Shown one piece after another: positions 1-5,885 of a stretch of 9,068 bases of DNA (position 1 is the stretch's first letter; the number at the start of each line of letters is the position of its first letter). The stretch is from Phycisphaerales bacterium. GTDB lineage: Bacteria; Planctomycetota; Phycisphaerae; Tepidisphaerales; Tepidisphaeraceae. The position numbers and the translations under genes are program-made. The notes below the pieces were generated by a model. The model ran no database searches and had not been told where the DNA came from. It worked only from the letters and a program-made list of their open reading frames with translations. Location of the stretch: assembly GCA_028288905.1 (NCBI GenBank), contig JAQGHJ010000953.1:1-9068 (forward strand), in the 5' to 3' direction.

Positions 1-16
1 CTTTTCGAAGCCAGTT

Positions 17-676
17 ATGTCCCATCTCAGCGTCAAATCTTTCAGCGTCTCCCTCGATGGCTTCGGTGCCGGCCCGAGCCAAGACATCGACAACCCCCTT
101 GGCGTCGGCGGCCCTGCGCTCATGGAGTGGTTCTTCCACACGAACGTCTGGCGGACCATGCAGAAGCAGGGACCGGGCGAGACCGGTGTCGACAACCGGG
201 TCGCCGAAGAGGGCTTCGCGAACGTCGGCGCGTGGATCCTCGGCCGCAACATGTTCGGCCCCGTGCGCGGGCCGTGGCCGGACGAGAGCTGGAAAGGCTG
301 GTGGGGGGACGAGCCGCCCTACCACGTGCCCGCGTTCGTCCTCACCCACCACCCGCGCCCGCCGCTGACGATGAAGGGCGGAACCGAGTTTCGGTTCGTC
401 ACCGACGGCATCCACGCCGCCCTCGCCCAGGCCAAGGCCGCGGCGGGCGACCGCGACGTCCGCCTCGGCGGCGGCGTCTCGACGGTCCGCCAGTACCTCG
501 CCGCGGGACTCATCGACTCGCTACACCTCGCGGTCCGCCCGGTTCTCCTCGGCACCGGCGAACCCCTCTGGCACGGGCTCGACCTGGCAGGGCTCGGCTA
601 CCGCTGCACAAAGACCGTGGCCGGCGAACGCGCCACGCACGTGTTCATCGAGAAGAGCGAGGTGGACCACAGATAG
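17..676 (+). CDS. Dihydrofolate reductase family protein (RibD C-terminal-like), 219 aa
   Basis: This is a cytoplasmic protein of the RibD C-terminal/DHFR-like fold, a group of presumed NAD(P)H-dependent reductases whose substrates are mostly unknown; it is not the housekeeping folate enzyme. The N-terminal strand carries the family's SLDG motif (residues 12-15), followed by an AGP...DNPLGVGG loop (18-32). The GAWILGRNMFG segment (71-81) matches the nucleotide-binding region, and the LGGG turn (150-153) followed by RQYL...LIDSLHLAVRPVLLGTGE matches the C-terminal half. The length is usual for the long branch of this family, so the gene looks complete. The ATG at 17 directly precedes the first beta strand; a weak purine patch (CGAAG) lies upstream. 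It has no operon partner in view: 154 bases separate it from the next gene. It belongs to a different branch from the RibD-like gene at 3881. Family assignment is firm; reaction is not known. Confidence 0.9.
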   Translation: MSHLSVKSFSVSLDGFGAGPSQDIDNPLGVGGPALMEWFFHTNVWRTMQKQGPGETGVDNRVAEEGFANVGAWILGRNMFGPVRGPWPDESWKGWWGDEPPYHVPAFVLTHHPRPPLTMKGGTEFRFVTDGIHAALAQAKAAAGDRDVRLGGGVSTVRQYLAAGLIDSLHLAVRPVLLGTGEPLWHGLDLAGLGYRCTKTVAGERATHVFIEKSEVDHR

Positions 677-830
677 CACACTGAGCGCGGACTCGTCGGA
701 CGCGCCCGCGATCGGCAGGTCACCCCTTCACCATCGCAGCATGCTGGTGGCGCAGGATCGAGATGACGGCCGCGTCCCTGCACGCGCAACGCACTCTTCC
801 TTCACCGTGGCGTGCGATATCTGAAACGGC
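677..830. other. Intergenic region between RibD-like and flavoprotein genes
   Basis: This gap of 154 bases separates two forward genes. I see no clear sigma-70 promoter, strong terminator or RNA gene. A short reverse reading ending at 720 gives a plausible-looking tail (ISILRHQHAAMVKG), but nothing upstream of it supports a gene. Translation of the following flavoprotein starts after GAAACGGC, which is not a good Shine-Dalgarno sequence. Confidence 0.4.
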
Positions 831-1385
831 ATGATTCAATTGCTGGCCATCTCCGGGAGCCTGCGCAGCGGCTCGTCCAACACGGCCGTGCTCCGGGCTG
901 CTGCAGCGCTGGCCCCCGACGACGTCACGGTCACGCTGTACGAGCAACTCGGCGAGTTACCGCCGTTCAACCCGGACCTCGACGCCTCCTCGCTCTCCCC
1001 ACCGACGGCCGTCGCCACATTTCGCCGGCTGCTGAAGGACGCGGGCTGCGTGTTGATCTCGAGCCCCGAGTACGCTCACGGCGTCCCGGGCGTCATGAAG
1101 AACGCGCTCGACTGGATCGTCTCGAGCGGCGAGTTCATGGGAAAGCCGGTGGGGCTCATCACCACCTCCGCCCACGCCAGGCACGCGCCCGCCCAGCTCG
1201 CCGAGACGCTGAGCGTGATGATGGCCGTCGTCGTGGCGGGGGCCTCGCCCACCGTGCCCCTTTCCCGAAACGCGATCGACCCGGCCGCGATTGTGGCGGA
1301 CGCGGAACATGCCGACGCGGTGCGGGACGCGGTCGCGGCGCTTGCGCGGGAAGTGCGGAGCCGCACCAGTAGTTCGGGCCTCTGA
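831..1385 (+). CDS. NADPH-dependent FMN reductase family flavoprotein, 184 aa
   Basis: This is a flavodoxin-like NAD(P)H:FMN oxidoreductase, a cytoplasmic enzyme that uses NADPH to reduce bound FMN and then quinones, azo compounds, chromate or similar acceptors. The first strand ends in the phosphate-binding loop GSLRSGSSN (residues 9-17), which holds the FMN phosphate. The second hallmark, SSPEYAHGVPGVMKNALDW (77-95), shapes the isoalloxazine pocket and fixes the family. A third strand (GKPVGLITTS) follows. The length matches the usual 175-200 residues and the ATG lies eight codons before the binding loop, so the start is secure. It stands alone on its strand and converges with the reverse GNAT gene, with 92 bases between them. 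Relatives include ChrR, YieF and ArsH-type proteins, but I cannot choose between them, so no symbol is given. Confidence 0.92.
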   Translation: MIQLLAISGSLRSGSSNTAVLRAAAALAPDDVTVTLYEQLGELPPFNPDLDASSLSPPTAVATFRRLLKDAGCVLISSPEYAHGVPGVMKNALDWIVSSGEFMGKPVGLITTSAHARHAPAQLAETLSVMMAVVVAGASPTVPLSRNAIDPAAIVADAEHADAVRDAVAALAREVRSRTSSSGL

Positions 1386-1477
1386 GCGAGGTTCGCGGCA
1401 ACGGGCACGCTTCCGCGCGGTGGCGGAGTTGCAGACGCCCGAGCCGGCTGGCGCGAGCGGGAGGTGACGAGGTCGAT

Positions 1478-1915
1478 CTACGATGCGGGCGGTCGGAACG
1501 TCATCACCCGTCCGGGGTGGGGTTCAACTTCGAACCCGCACTGACGGTAAAGCGGGTGGGCGTCGTCGGTGAGGAGCATCCAGCGGCGGAGGCCCTGGTG
1601 GTCGGGGTGCGCGAGGGCGTAGCGAACAATCGCCTGGGCGAGGCCGCGGCGACGGTGGGGCTCGCCTACCCAGACGTCGGCGAGGTAGGCGAACGTCGTG
1701 CGGTCGGAGATGACGCGGAGGTAGGCCGCCTGGTGGCCGCTCGCGGTGTGGTAGGCCCCGACCACGAGGGAGGAGTGTCGGGCGGCGCGTTCGACGGTGG
1801 CGCGAGGAATGCCGGGGGACCAGTAGGACGCGGCGAGCCGGGTGGCGACCGTTGCGAAGTCGACGCGGGAGAGCGTCGGATCGATCTCGTATTCGTCGTG
1901 GCGGAGGATGGACAT
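1478..1915 (-). CDS. GNAT family N-acetyltransferase, 145 aa
   Basis: This protein moves an acetyl group from acetyl-CoA to an amine on an unidentified small molecule or protein, in the cytoplasm. The core strand LADVWVGEPHRRRGLAQAIV (about 79-97) contains the GNAT motif A pyrophosphate loop, here HRRRGLAQ. Motif B follows as RRWMLLTDDAHPLYRQCGF (110-128), with the usual LYRQCGF ending seen in many GNATs. I chose the ATG at 1915: the frame is open for 48 more codons, but that extension is Arg/Pro-rich and unlike the family, while the 145-residue form has the normal size. No clear Shine-Dalgarno sequence precedes it. It lies 115 bases downstream of the TetR-SRPBCC-YdeI operon on the same strand and might be read through from it, but the gap and lack of overlap suggest its own promoter. 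Substrate unknown. Confidence 0.88.
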   Translation of the reverse strand: MSILRHDEYEIDPTLSRVDFATVATRLAASYWSPGIPRATVERAARHSSLVVGAYHTASGHQAAYLRVISDRTTFAYLADVWVGEPHRRRGLAQAIVRYALAHPDHQGLRRWMLLTDDAHPLYRQCGFEVEPHPGRVMTFRPPAS

Positions 1916-2030
1916 CGTCACTGGTTTAGTAGGCGGGTAAGTCGGGGCGAGATGGCGTGCACGGCGAAACGGGCACCACGCGGCCGGCCGCCCCACACGC
2001 GGCAGGCCGTTGTGGACCTTCCGGCCTCCA

Positions 2031-2627
2031 CTACGGGTGAACCTTCTCGCCCCGCGCAAGCATGGCGACGAAAGTCCCTATGCGCCTCGCCCGCGTCTCC
2101 GGCCGCTTCGCGTCGTGAACGCGGTAGACGACGGCGTACCGGTTACGGCTGTCGAGCGTCCCGAAGAACTCCTTCGCCTTCCCGTTCGCATCGAGTGCCG
2201 CCCGAAGGTCGTCCGGCACCGTCGCCCTGCTCGGCGGGTCGTACGCCGCGTCCCACCGCCCGTCGGCCTTGGCGGCATCTACCTGCCGGAGCCCGGCCGG
2301 CCGCATCCGCCCCGCTTCGAGCAGCCTCGCGACCTTGCCGCAGTTCACCTTCGACCACTTGCTCCTCGGCGTCCGCGGCGTGAAGCGATGCAGGTCATGC
2401 GAGCCGTCGAGACCCTTCACCTGGCCGCCGATCCACCCCAGACAGAGGGCGACGTCCAGGGCTTCGGCGTAGTTCACCGAGGGCAGGCCCGAACCCTTCT
2501 TCGCGAACTTGATCCAGACGCCGGGCGAGCCGTCGTGGTTCCGCCCCAGCCAGGCTTCCCACGCCGCCCGGGACGCGAACGACATGACCGGGAACCCGCC
2601 CGGGGAGTCAGTCGGTTTCTTCGCCAC
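2031..2627 (-). CDS. YdeI/OmpD-associated family protein, 198 aa
   Basis: This belongs to the YdeI/OmdA-type family, small cytoplasmic proteins linked in E. coli and Salmonella to stress or antimicrobial peptide resistance; the biochemical role is not settled. Family marks visible here are SPGVWIKFAKKGSG (34-47), SVNYAEALDVALCLGWI (50-66), RFTPRTPRSKWSKVN (81-95), the AGRM/AGL segment near 106-113, AAKADGRWDAAY (118-129), and the C-terminal block ending in ETRARRIGTFVAMLARGEKVHP, which is typical. The GTG at 2627 lies inside the end of the SRPBCC gene, a 20-base overlap that suggests translational coupling; an internal ATG at 2585 would give 184 residues and also fits the family. The common GWIDG motif reads GWIGG here (64-68), so one normally acidic position is missing. 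It is the last gene of the TetR operon. Confidence 0.88.
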   Translation of the reverse strand: MAKKPTDSPGGFPVMSFASRAAWEAWLGRNHDGSPGVWIKFAKKGSGLPSVNYAEALDVALCLGWIGGQVKGLDGSHDLHRFTPRTPRSKWSKVNCGKVARLLEAGRMRPAGLRQVDAAKADGRWDAAYDPPSRATVPDDLRAALDANGKAKEFFGTLDSRNRYAVVYRVHDAKRPETRARRIGTFVAMLARGEKVHP

Positions 2628-3033
2628 GCGGTGACTGCTCCAACAGGTCCTTTAGCGTCGTCAGGTCGCGGCCCACCCAGGCGGCGTCGGCCGCGAACTT
2701 CTCGTCCGTCATCTGCGCCACGCGGAAGAGGGTGAGGATCACCTCCGACCCCGAGCCGTTCGCGACGACACGCATCGGGACGTAGACATCGACGCCCGGC
2801 GACACCGTCACCGTGTGGTCGAGGACGCCGAAGGGGTTTGGCGGCGTGAACCTCACCCCCACCGGGCCCTCGGGCGACCGGACCTCCCACTCCTCTCCCC
2901 CGACGTGCCTCGGCCCGGAGCCGAGGCCGCTCGCCCACCGTGGAAGGTTCTCCGGCTTCGCGGCGAAGTCGTACACCGCTTGGGCGCTTCGGTTCACGGT
3001 CACGCTCAGGTGCCGAACTTCCGTAACGGTCAT
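2608..3033 (-). CDS. SRPBCC (START-like) domain protein, 141 aa
   Basis: This is a small helix-grip protein of the SRPBCC superfamily, which binds hydrophobic ligands or acts on them in a deep cavity (polyketide cyclases, Bet v1-like, AHSA1-like). The fold can be followed in sequence: a first strand (RHLSVTVNRSAQAVYDFAAKPENLPRWA, about 7-34) with the usual VYDF...NLPRW helix, a central sheet with a PEGPVGVRF turn, and a long C-terminal helix from about 106 to 133 (DEKFAADAAWVGRDLTTLKDLLE) that closes the cavity. The ATG overlaps the TetR stop as ATGA, and it has the best ribosome-binding site in the window. The next gene starts inside its last codons. Both overlaps point to one co-transcribed unit. 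The ligand cannot be predicted from the sequence. Confidence 0.87.
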   Translation of the reverse strand: MTVTEVRHLSVTVNRSAQAVYDFAAKPENLPRWASGLGSGPRHVGGEEWEVRSPEGPVGVRFTPPNPFGVLDHTVTVSPGVDVYVPMRVVANGSGSEVILTLFRVAQMTDEKFAADAAWVGRDLTTLKDLLEQSPRGEETD

Positions 3034-3698
3034 ACCCCCCTCCTCTTACTGCCGGCGCTCCGCCGTGGTCCGCTCCCGCCCGTCCGCCGCCGCCGACCCG
3101 CACGTGCAGGCACACCGGGCCAGGCCGAGAGCGCGGTCTCCGCCGCACGCTCGAGGTCCGCTCTCCCGGCACCGCCGGCCGCCTGAACCGACATGCCCCA
3201 GATGACCGTCATGAGGAATCCGGCGAGCCGGTCCGCGTCCGCCGTGCCCGGGAGCTCCCCGTCCTCCGCCGCCCGGCGGAACCTTTGGCGGACGGCGGCC
3301 TCGGCCCCTGCCCGCCGGCGGCTCAGCTCCTCCCTTATCGGCGCAAGGTCCGGGTGGGCCGCCAGGGCCCCGTGGACCAGGAGGCACCCGTCCGGGTGCT
3401 TCGGGTTCATCACCATGCCGATGGCACCGGCCAACGCCGCCTCGGCCACGCCCCTCGCAGTCGGCTCCGCGACCGCCCGGAGGAGGTAGTTGGCCGGCCC
3501 CTGGATGTACCGGTCGACGACCCGCTTGAAGAGCGCCTCCTTGTTGCCGAAGGCGGCGTAGAGGCTCGTCGGCGTCACGCCGACCGCGTCGGTCAGGGCC
3601 GCGAGCGAGGTGCCCTCGTACCCGTTCCGCCAAAAGAGCGCGAGCGCGCTGTCGAGCGCCTGCTCGGTATCGAACTCCCTCGGACGTCCTCTGGCCAT
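3030..3698 (-). CDS. TetR/AcrR family transcriptional regulator, 222 aa
   Basis: This is a ligand-responsive DNA-binding repressor acting as a homodimer. The N-terminal tetR domain covers about residues 8-60: FDTEQALDSALALFWRNGYEGTSLAALTDAVGV gives helices 1-2, and TPTSLYAAFGNKEALF (42-57) is the recognition helix and the family's very conserved exit. The C-terminal ligand and dimer domain follows with PDGCLLVHGALA (102-113). I take the ATG at 3698, which gives the classic MARGRPREFD opening; an upstream TTG at 3752 would add 18 residues but runs through the likely promoter. A GAGGA sequence lies only two bases before the ATG. After about residue 194 the protein continues as an unusual Arg/Gly/Ser-rich tail of nearly 30 residues. 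It heads the operon with SRPBCC and YdeI genes and is divergent from the RibD-like gene, a typical setting for local autoregulation. Confidence 0.93.
   Translation of the reverse strand: MARGRPREFDTEQALDSALALFWRNGYEGTSLAALTDAVGVTPTSLYAAFGNKEALFKRVVDRYIQGPANYLLRAVAEPTARGVAEAALAGAIGMVMNPKHPDGCLLVHGALAAHPDLAPIREELSRRRAGAEAAVRQRFRRAAEDGELPGTADADRLAGFLMTVIWGMSVQAAGGAGRADLERAAETALSAWPGVPARAGRRRRTGGSGPRRSAGSKRRGV
3034..3046 (-). promoter_or_regulatory. Strong Shine-Dalgarno of the SRPBCC gene, within the TetR 3' end
   Basis: On the reverse strand AGGAGG (3039-3044) stands five bases before the ATG at 3033 and is followed by a G run. It lies inside the last codons of the TetR gene (SKRRGV then stop), so ribosomes finishing the regulator end on the start site of the next gene. 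It is the only near-perfect anti-16S match of this kind before a gene in the reverse operon. Confidence 0.75.
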
Positions 3699-3880
3699 GG
3701 TCCTCGTTTCTGTATCCACCACTACACTAATGGACTTGACGAACAGGCTCAAGCCCTATATTCCTAGTGATCGATACATAATACGCGCCGGTGACGTGCG
3801 GAAGGAGGTGGAGCGACCGGCGGGTAGCGGCCGGCACCTGCAGACCGCGCACGCGAACCGGCCGAACGGAGATTCCGGAC
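3699..3880. promoter_or_regulatory. Divergent promoter region between TetR operon and RibD-like/serine hydrolase genes
   Basis: This 182-base gap lies between divergent genes and its first part (3710-3785) is visibly more AT-rich than the surroundings. For the reverse operon, TTGAGC (3747-3752) and TAGTGT (3724-3729) are spaced 17 bases apart and would start transcription some 20 bases before the TetR ATG. For the forward gene, TTGACG (3736-3741) and TATATT (3757-3762) are spaced 15 bases, which is short. Further AT-rich matches exist around CATAAT (3777-3782). The forward gene has GGAGA (3868-3872) eight bases before its ATG. Promoter calls are by eye and are inference. Confidence 0.45.
3735..3753. 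promoter_or_regulatory. Candidate TetR operator (imperfect palindrome)
   Basis: The 19-base element CTTGACGAACAGGCTCAAG has arms CTTGA and TCAAG that are exact reverse complements around a 9-base centre. Size and symmetry fit a TetR-family operator. It overlaps the -35 boxes proposed in both directions, so one bound dimer could repress both transcripts. The arms are only five bases each, so chance is possible. Confidence 0.4.
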
Positions 3881-4441
3881 ATGCGAAAACTGAGCGCCTT
3901 CACGCACGTCTCGTTGGACGGCTATTTCCGGGACCTGGGCGGCGACACGAGCTGGGCCAAGCACGGGGCCGACGAGGAGTTTGACGCCTTCACGACCGAG
4001 AACGCCCGGGGCGGCGGCGTCCTCCTCTTCGGGCGCGTGACGTACGAGATGATGTCTGGCTTCTGGCCGACCCCCCAGGCGGCGGCGATGCTGCCGACGG
4101 TGGCGGAGCGGATGAACGCCCTGCCGAAGGTCGTCTTCTCCCGGACGCTCGCGGCGCCGTCCTGGAACAACACGACGCTCGTCGGCACGGACGCCGCGAA
4201 CGAAATCGCGCGGATGAAGGGGCAGCCAGGGCCCGGGATGGTGATCCTCGGGAGCGGAAGCCTCGTCGCGCAGCTCTCCGACGCGGGCCTCGTCGACGAG
4301 TACCAGGTCGTCGTGAACCCCGTCTTGCTCGGCTCCGGCCGCACGCCGTTCGAGGGGCTGAAGCACCGCCTCCCGCTCTCGCTCACCCAGTCGCGGACGT
4401 CCCGGAACGGCAAATTGTTCCTCCGCTACGAGCGAGAATGA
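3881..4441 (+). CDS. Dihydrofolate reductase family protein (RibD C-terminal-like), 186 aa
   Basis: This is a short-branch RibD C-terminal/DHFR-like protein, a presumed NAD(P)H-dependent reductase of unknown substrate. The N-terminal strand FTHVSLDGYF (7-16) has the SLDG motif, GGDTSWA (20-26) follows, and GGGVLLFGRVTYEMMSGFWPT (44-64) is the family's nucleotide-binding block. LPKVVFSRTL (81-90) and WNNT (95-98) come next, then MVILGSGSLVAQL (120-132) and LVDEYQVVVNPVLLGSGRTPFEGL (137-160), which is diagnostic. I use the ATG at 3881, 30 codons inside the longest open frame: it has GGAGA eight bases upstream and starts directly at the first beta strand, MRKL. It faces the TetR gene across the palindrome and its stop is close to the serine hydrolase gene, so it probably leads a forward operon. 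It resembles the gene at 17 only at family level. Confidence 0.92.
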   Translation: MRKLSAFTHVSLDGYFRDLGGDTSWAKHGADEEFDAFTTENARGGGVLLFGRVTYEMMSGFWPTPQAAAMLPTVAERMNALPKVVFSRTLAAPSWNNTTLVGTDAANEIARMKGQPGPGMVILGSGSLVAQLSDAGLVDEYQVVVNPVLLGSGRTPFEGLKHRLPLSLTQSRTSRNGKLFLRYERE

Positions 4442-4509
4442 CGCCGGCGATGAAACCGATGGCGGCGTACGTGCTGAACGCCGCGCCGCCGAAATCAAGG
4501 AGTTGTTGA
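4438..4509 (+). CDS. Possible 23-codon bridging open reading frame
   Basis: A very small frame starts with an ATG that overlaps the RibD-like stop (ATGA) and ends with a TGA that overlaps the serine hydrolase ATG (TGATG). It would encode MTPAMKPMAAYVLNAAPPKS followed by RSC. GAGCGAGA upstream is a weak ribosome-binding site. The double overlap is what a translational coupler or leader peptide would look like, but a frame this short arises easily by chance and I recognise no relative. Treat it as a candidate only. Confidence 0.2.
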   Translation: MTPAMKPMAAYVLNAAPPKSRSC

Positions 4510-5723
4510 TGACCGAGGGAGGACTCTCGGAAGGTCGCCTGGACCGCATGCACGACACGCTCGCTCGCTATTGCGAGCGGGGCGAGGTGCCGGGCATCGT
4601 CATGTTGCTGAAGCGCCGCGGCGAAACGTACGTCGACGCGATCGGTGAGACGTCCATCACGGGCGGGAAACCCGTGACCGGCGACGCGATCTTCCGCATC
4701 TCCTCGATGACGAAGCCAGTCACCGCCGTCGCGACGCTCATGCTCCTCGAGGAGTGTAAGCTCCGCCTCGACGCTCCCGTCGACGGGTGGCTCCCAGAGC
4801 TCGCAAACCGGAGGGTGCTGAAGAGTCTACGTGGGCCCATCGACGACACGGTCCCGGCGGAGCGGCCGACCACGGTACGCGACCTCCTCGCGTTCCGCAT
4901 GGGCTTCGGCCTCCTCTTCGGCGGCCCCGGCGAGTACCCGATCCTGGACGCGGTGCGGGAGCGGGAGCTGCTCGGCATGGGGCCGCCCGAGCCGGCCTCG
5001 CCGCTCTCCCCCGACGAGTGGATCCGGAGGCTCGGGGAACTCCCGCTCATGCACCAGCCCGGCGAGCGGTGGATGTACAACATGGGCTCCTACGTCCTGG
5101 GCGTCCTCATCGCCCGCGCTTCCGGCAAGCCCTTGGACGTCTTCTTCCGCGAGCGGATCTTCGAGCCGCTCGGCATGAAAGATACGGGCTTTCACGTGCC
5201 CGAAGAGAAGCGAAGCCGCTTTACGGCGTGCTACGCGCGCCGTCCGGGCTCGAACGAACTGTCGCTCGTCGACGACCCGTCAAGCGGCGCATGGTCTCAT
5301 CCGCCCGTGTTCCCCGACGCCGGGGCGGGACTCGTCTCGACGGCGGGCGACTTCCTCGCCTTCGCGCAGATGCTTCTGGACTTCGGGCGGTGCGGCACCG
5401 GGCGGCTCCTCTCCCGCCCGTCCGTCGAAGCGATGACGACCGATCAGCTCACCCCGGGGCAGAAGAAGGCGTCACCGTTCTTCCCGGGCTGTTGGGACGA
5501 CGGCGGCTACGGGTTCGGCGTCTCGGTCGTGACGCACCGGGGCGGGCCGACGGCGACGCCGGGCCAGTACGGATGGGACGGTGGGTACGGGAGTTCCTGG
5601 CGGTCCGACCCGAGGGAGCAGATGGTCGGCATCATCCTGACCACGCGGCTCTTCAGCTCCCCGCAACTGCCGGACGTCTGCACCGACTTCTGGTCGTCCG
5701 CCTACGCCGCGATCGACGACTAA
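4509..5723 (+). CDS. Serine hydrolase, beta-lactamase (class C/EstB-like) family, 404 aa
   Basis: This protein has the fold of class C beta-lactamases and DD-peptidases; relatives are esterases, D-amino-acid amidases or peptidases, so it should not be called a resistance enzyme. The nucleophile motif SxxK is present as SMTK (Ser66, Lys69) in FRISSMTKPVTAVA. The second catalytic Tyr is probably Tyr190 in WMYNMGSYVLGVLIARASGKPL, where the family has YN/YS-x-G-x-x-LG. FFRERIFEPLGMKDTGF (212-228) is a family hallmark, and YGWDGGYGSSW (354-364) is the C-terminal active-site strand that replaces KTG. No signal peptide is visible, suggesting a cytoplasmic enzyme. I choose the ATG at 4509, six bases after AAGGAG; a TTG at 4503 is in frame but touches that site. 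The length is normal. It is 67 bases after the RibD-like stop on the same strand and likely shares its transcript. Confidence 0.92.
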   Translation: MTEGGLSEGRLDRMHDTLARYCERGEVPGIVMLLKRRGETYVDAIGETSITGGKPVTGDAIFRISSMTKPVTAVATLMLLEECKLRLDAPVDGWLPELANRRVLKSLRGPIDDTVPAERPTTVRDLLAFRMGFGLLFGGPGEYPILDAVRERELLGMGPPEPASPLSPDEWIRRLGELPLMHQPGERWMYNMGSYVLGVLIARASGKPLDVFFRERIFEPLGMKDTGFHVPEEKRSRFTACYARRPGSNELSLVDDPSSGAWSHPPVFPDAGAGLVSTAGDFLAFAQMLLDFGRCGTGRLLSRPSVEAMTTDQLTPGQKKASPFFPGCWDDGGYGFGVSVVTHRGGPTATPGQYGWDGGYGSSWRSDPREQMVGIILTTRLFSSPQLPDVCTDFWSSAYAAIDD

Positions 5724-5885
5724 AGGCTCGGGGGGCATCGACGCGGAGTCGGTGAAGAGCGGCCGAAATGAAGGAAGCGGAGGAGGCCCCCCGTCTGAGC
5801 TCATCGATGAAGTCGACTGAGGAGCTGAGTGATTGGTGGGGCAAGGCGCTCGCCCGGTCAGTGGTAATAATCTGAAGAATGGCTG
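5724..5885. other. Intergenic region with long-range inverted repeat
   Basis: The gap of 162 bases holds an exact 8-base inverted repeat: CGGGGGGC (5729-5736) and GCCCCCCG (5786-5793), 49 bases apart, just after the serine hydrolase stop. It could close a large stem and might act as a terminator-like structure, although no T-run follows. The second half, around 5855-5885, is AT-richer (GGTAATAATCTGAAGAATGG) and is the likely promoter or leader of the next gene. No good -35/-10 pair stands out. Confidence 0.35.

Noticed and set aside
720..947. Reverse reading ending ISILRHQHAAMVKG
   Set aside because: The tail looks plausible, but the rest overlaps the flavoprotein gene's start and has no motif or start signal.
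1916..2059. N-terminal extension of the GNAT protein by 48 residues
   Set aside because: The extension is Arg/Pro-rich and unlike the family, and it covers the whole gap up to and into the end of the YdeI gene.
1517..2383. Long forward open frame of 288 codons opposite the GNAT and YdeI genes
   Set aside because: It is Val/Gly/Arg-rich without motifs and spans the opposite strands of two recognisable genes and the gap between them.
3699..3752. TTG-started extension of the TetR regulator by 18 residues
   Set aside because: It runs through the candidate promoter and operator, and the typical TetR opening MARGRPREFD begins at the ATG at 3698.
4503..4508. TTG start for the serine hydrolase, two codons upstream of the ATG
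   Set aside because: It directly abuts AAGGAG and leaves no spacing for initiation, while the ATG at 4509 is six bases away.
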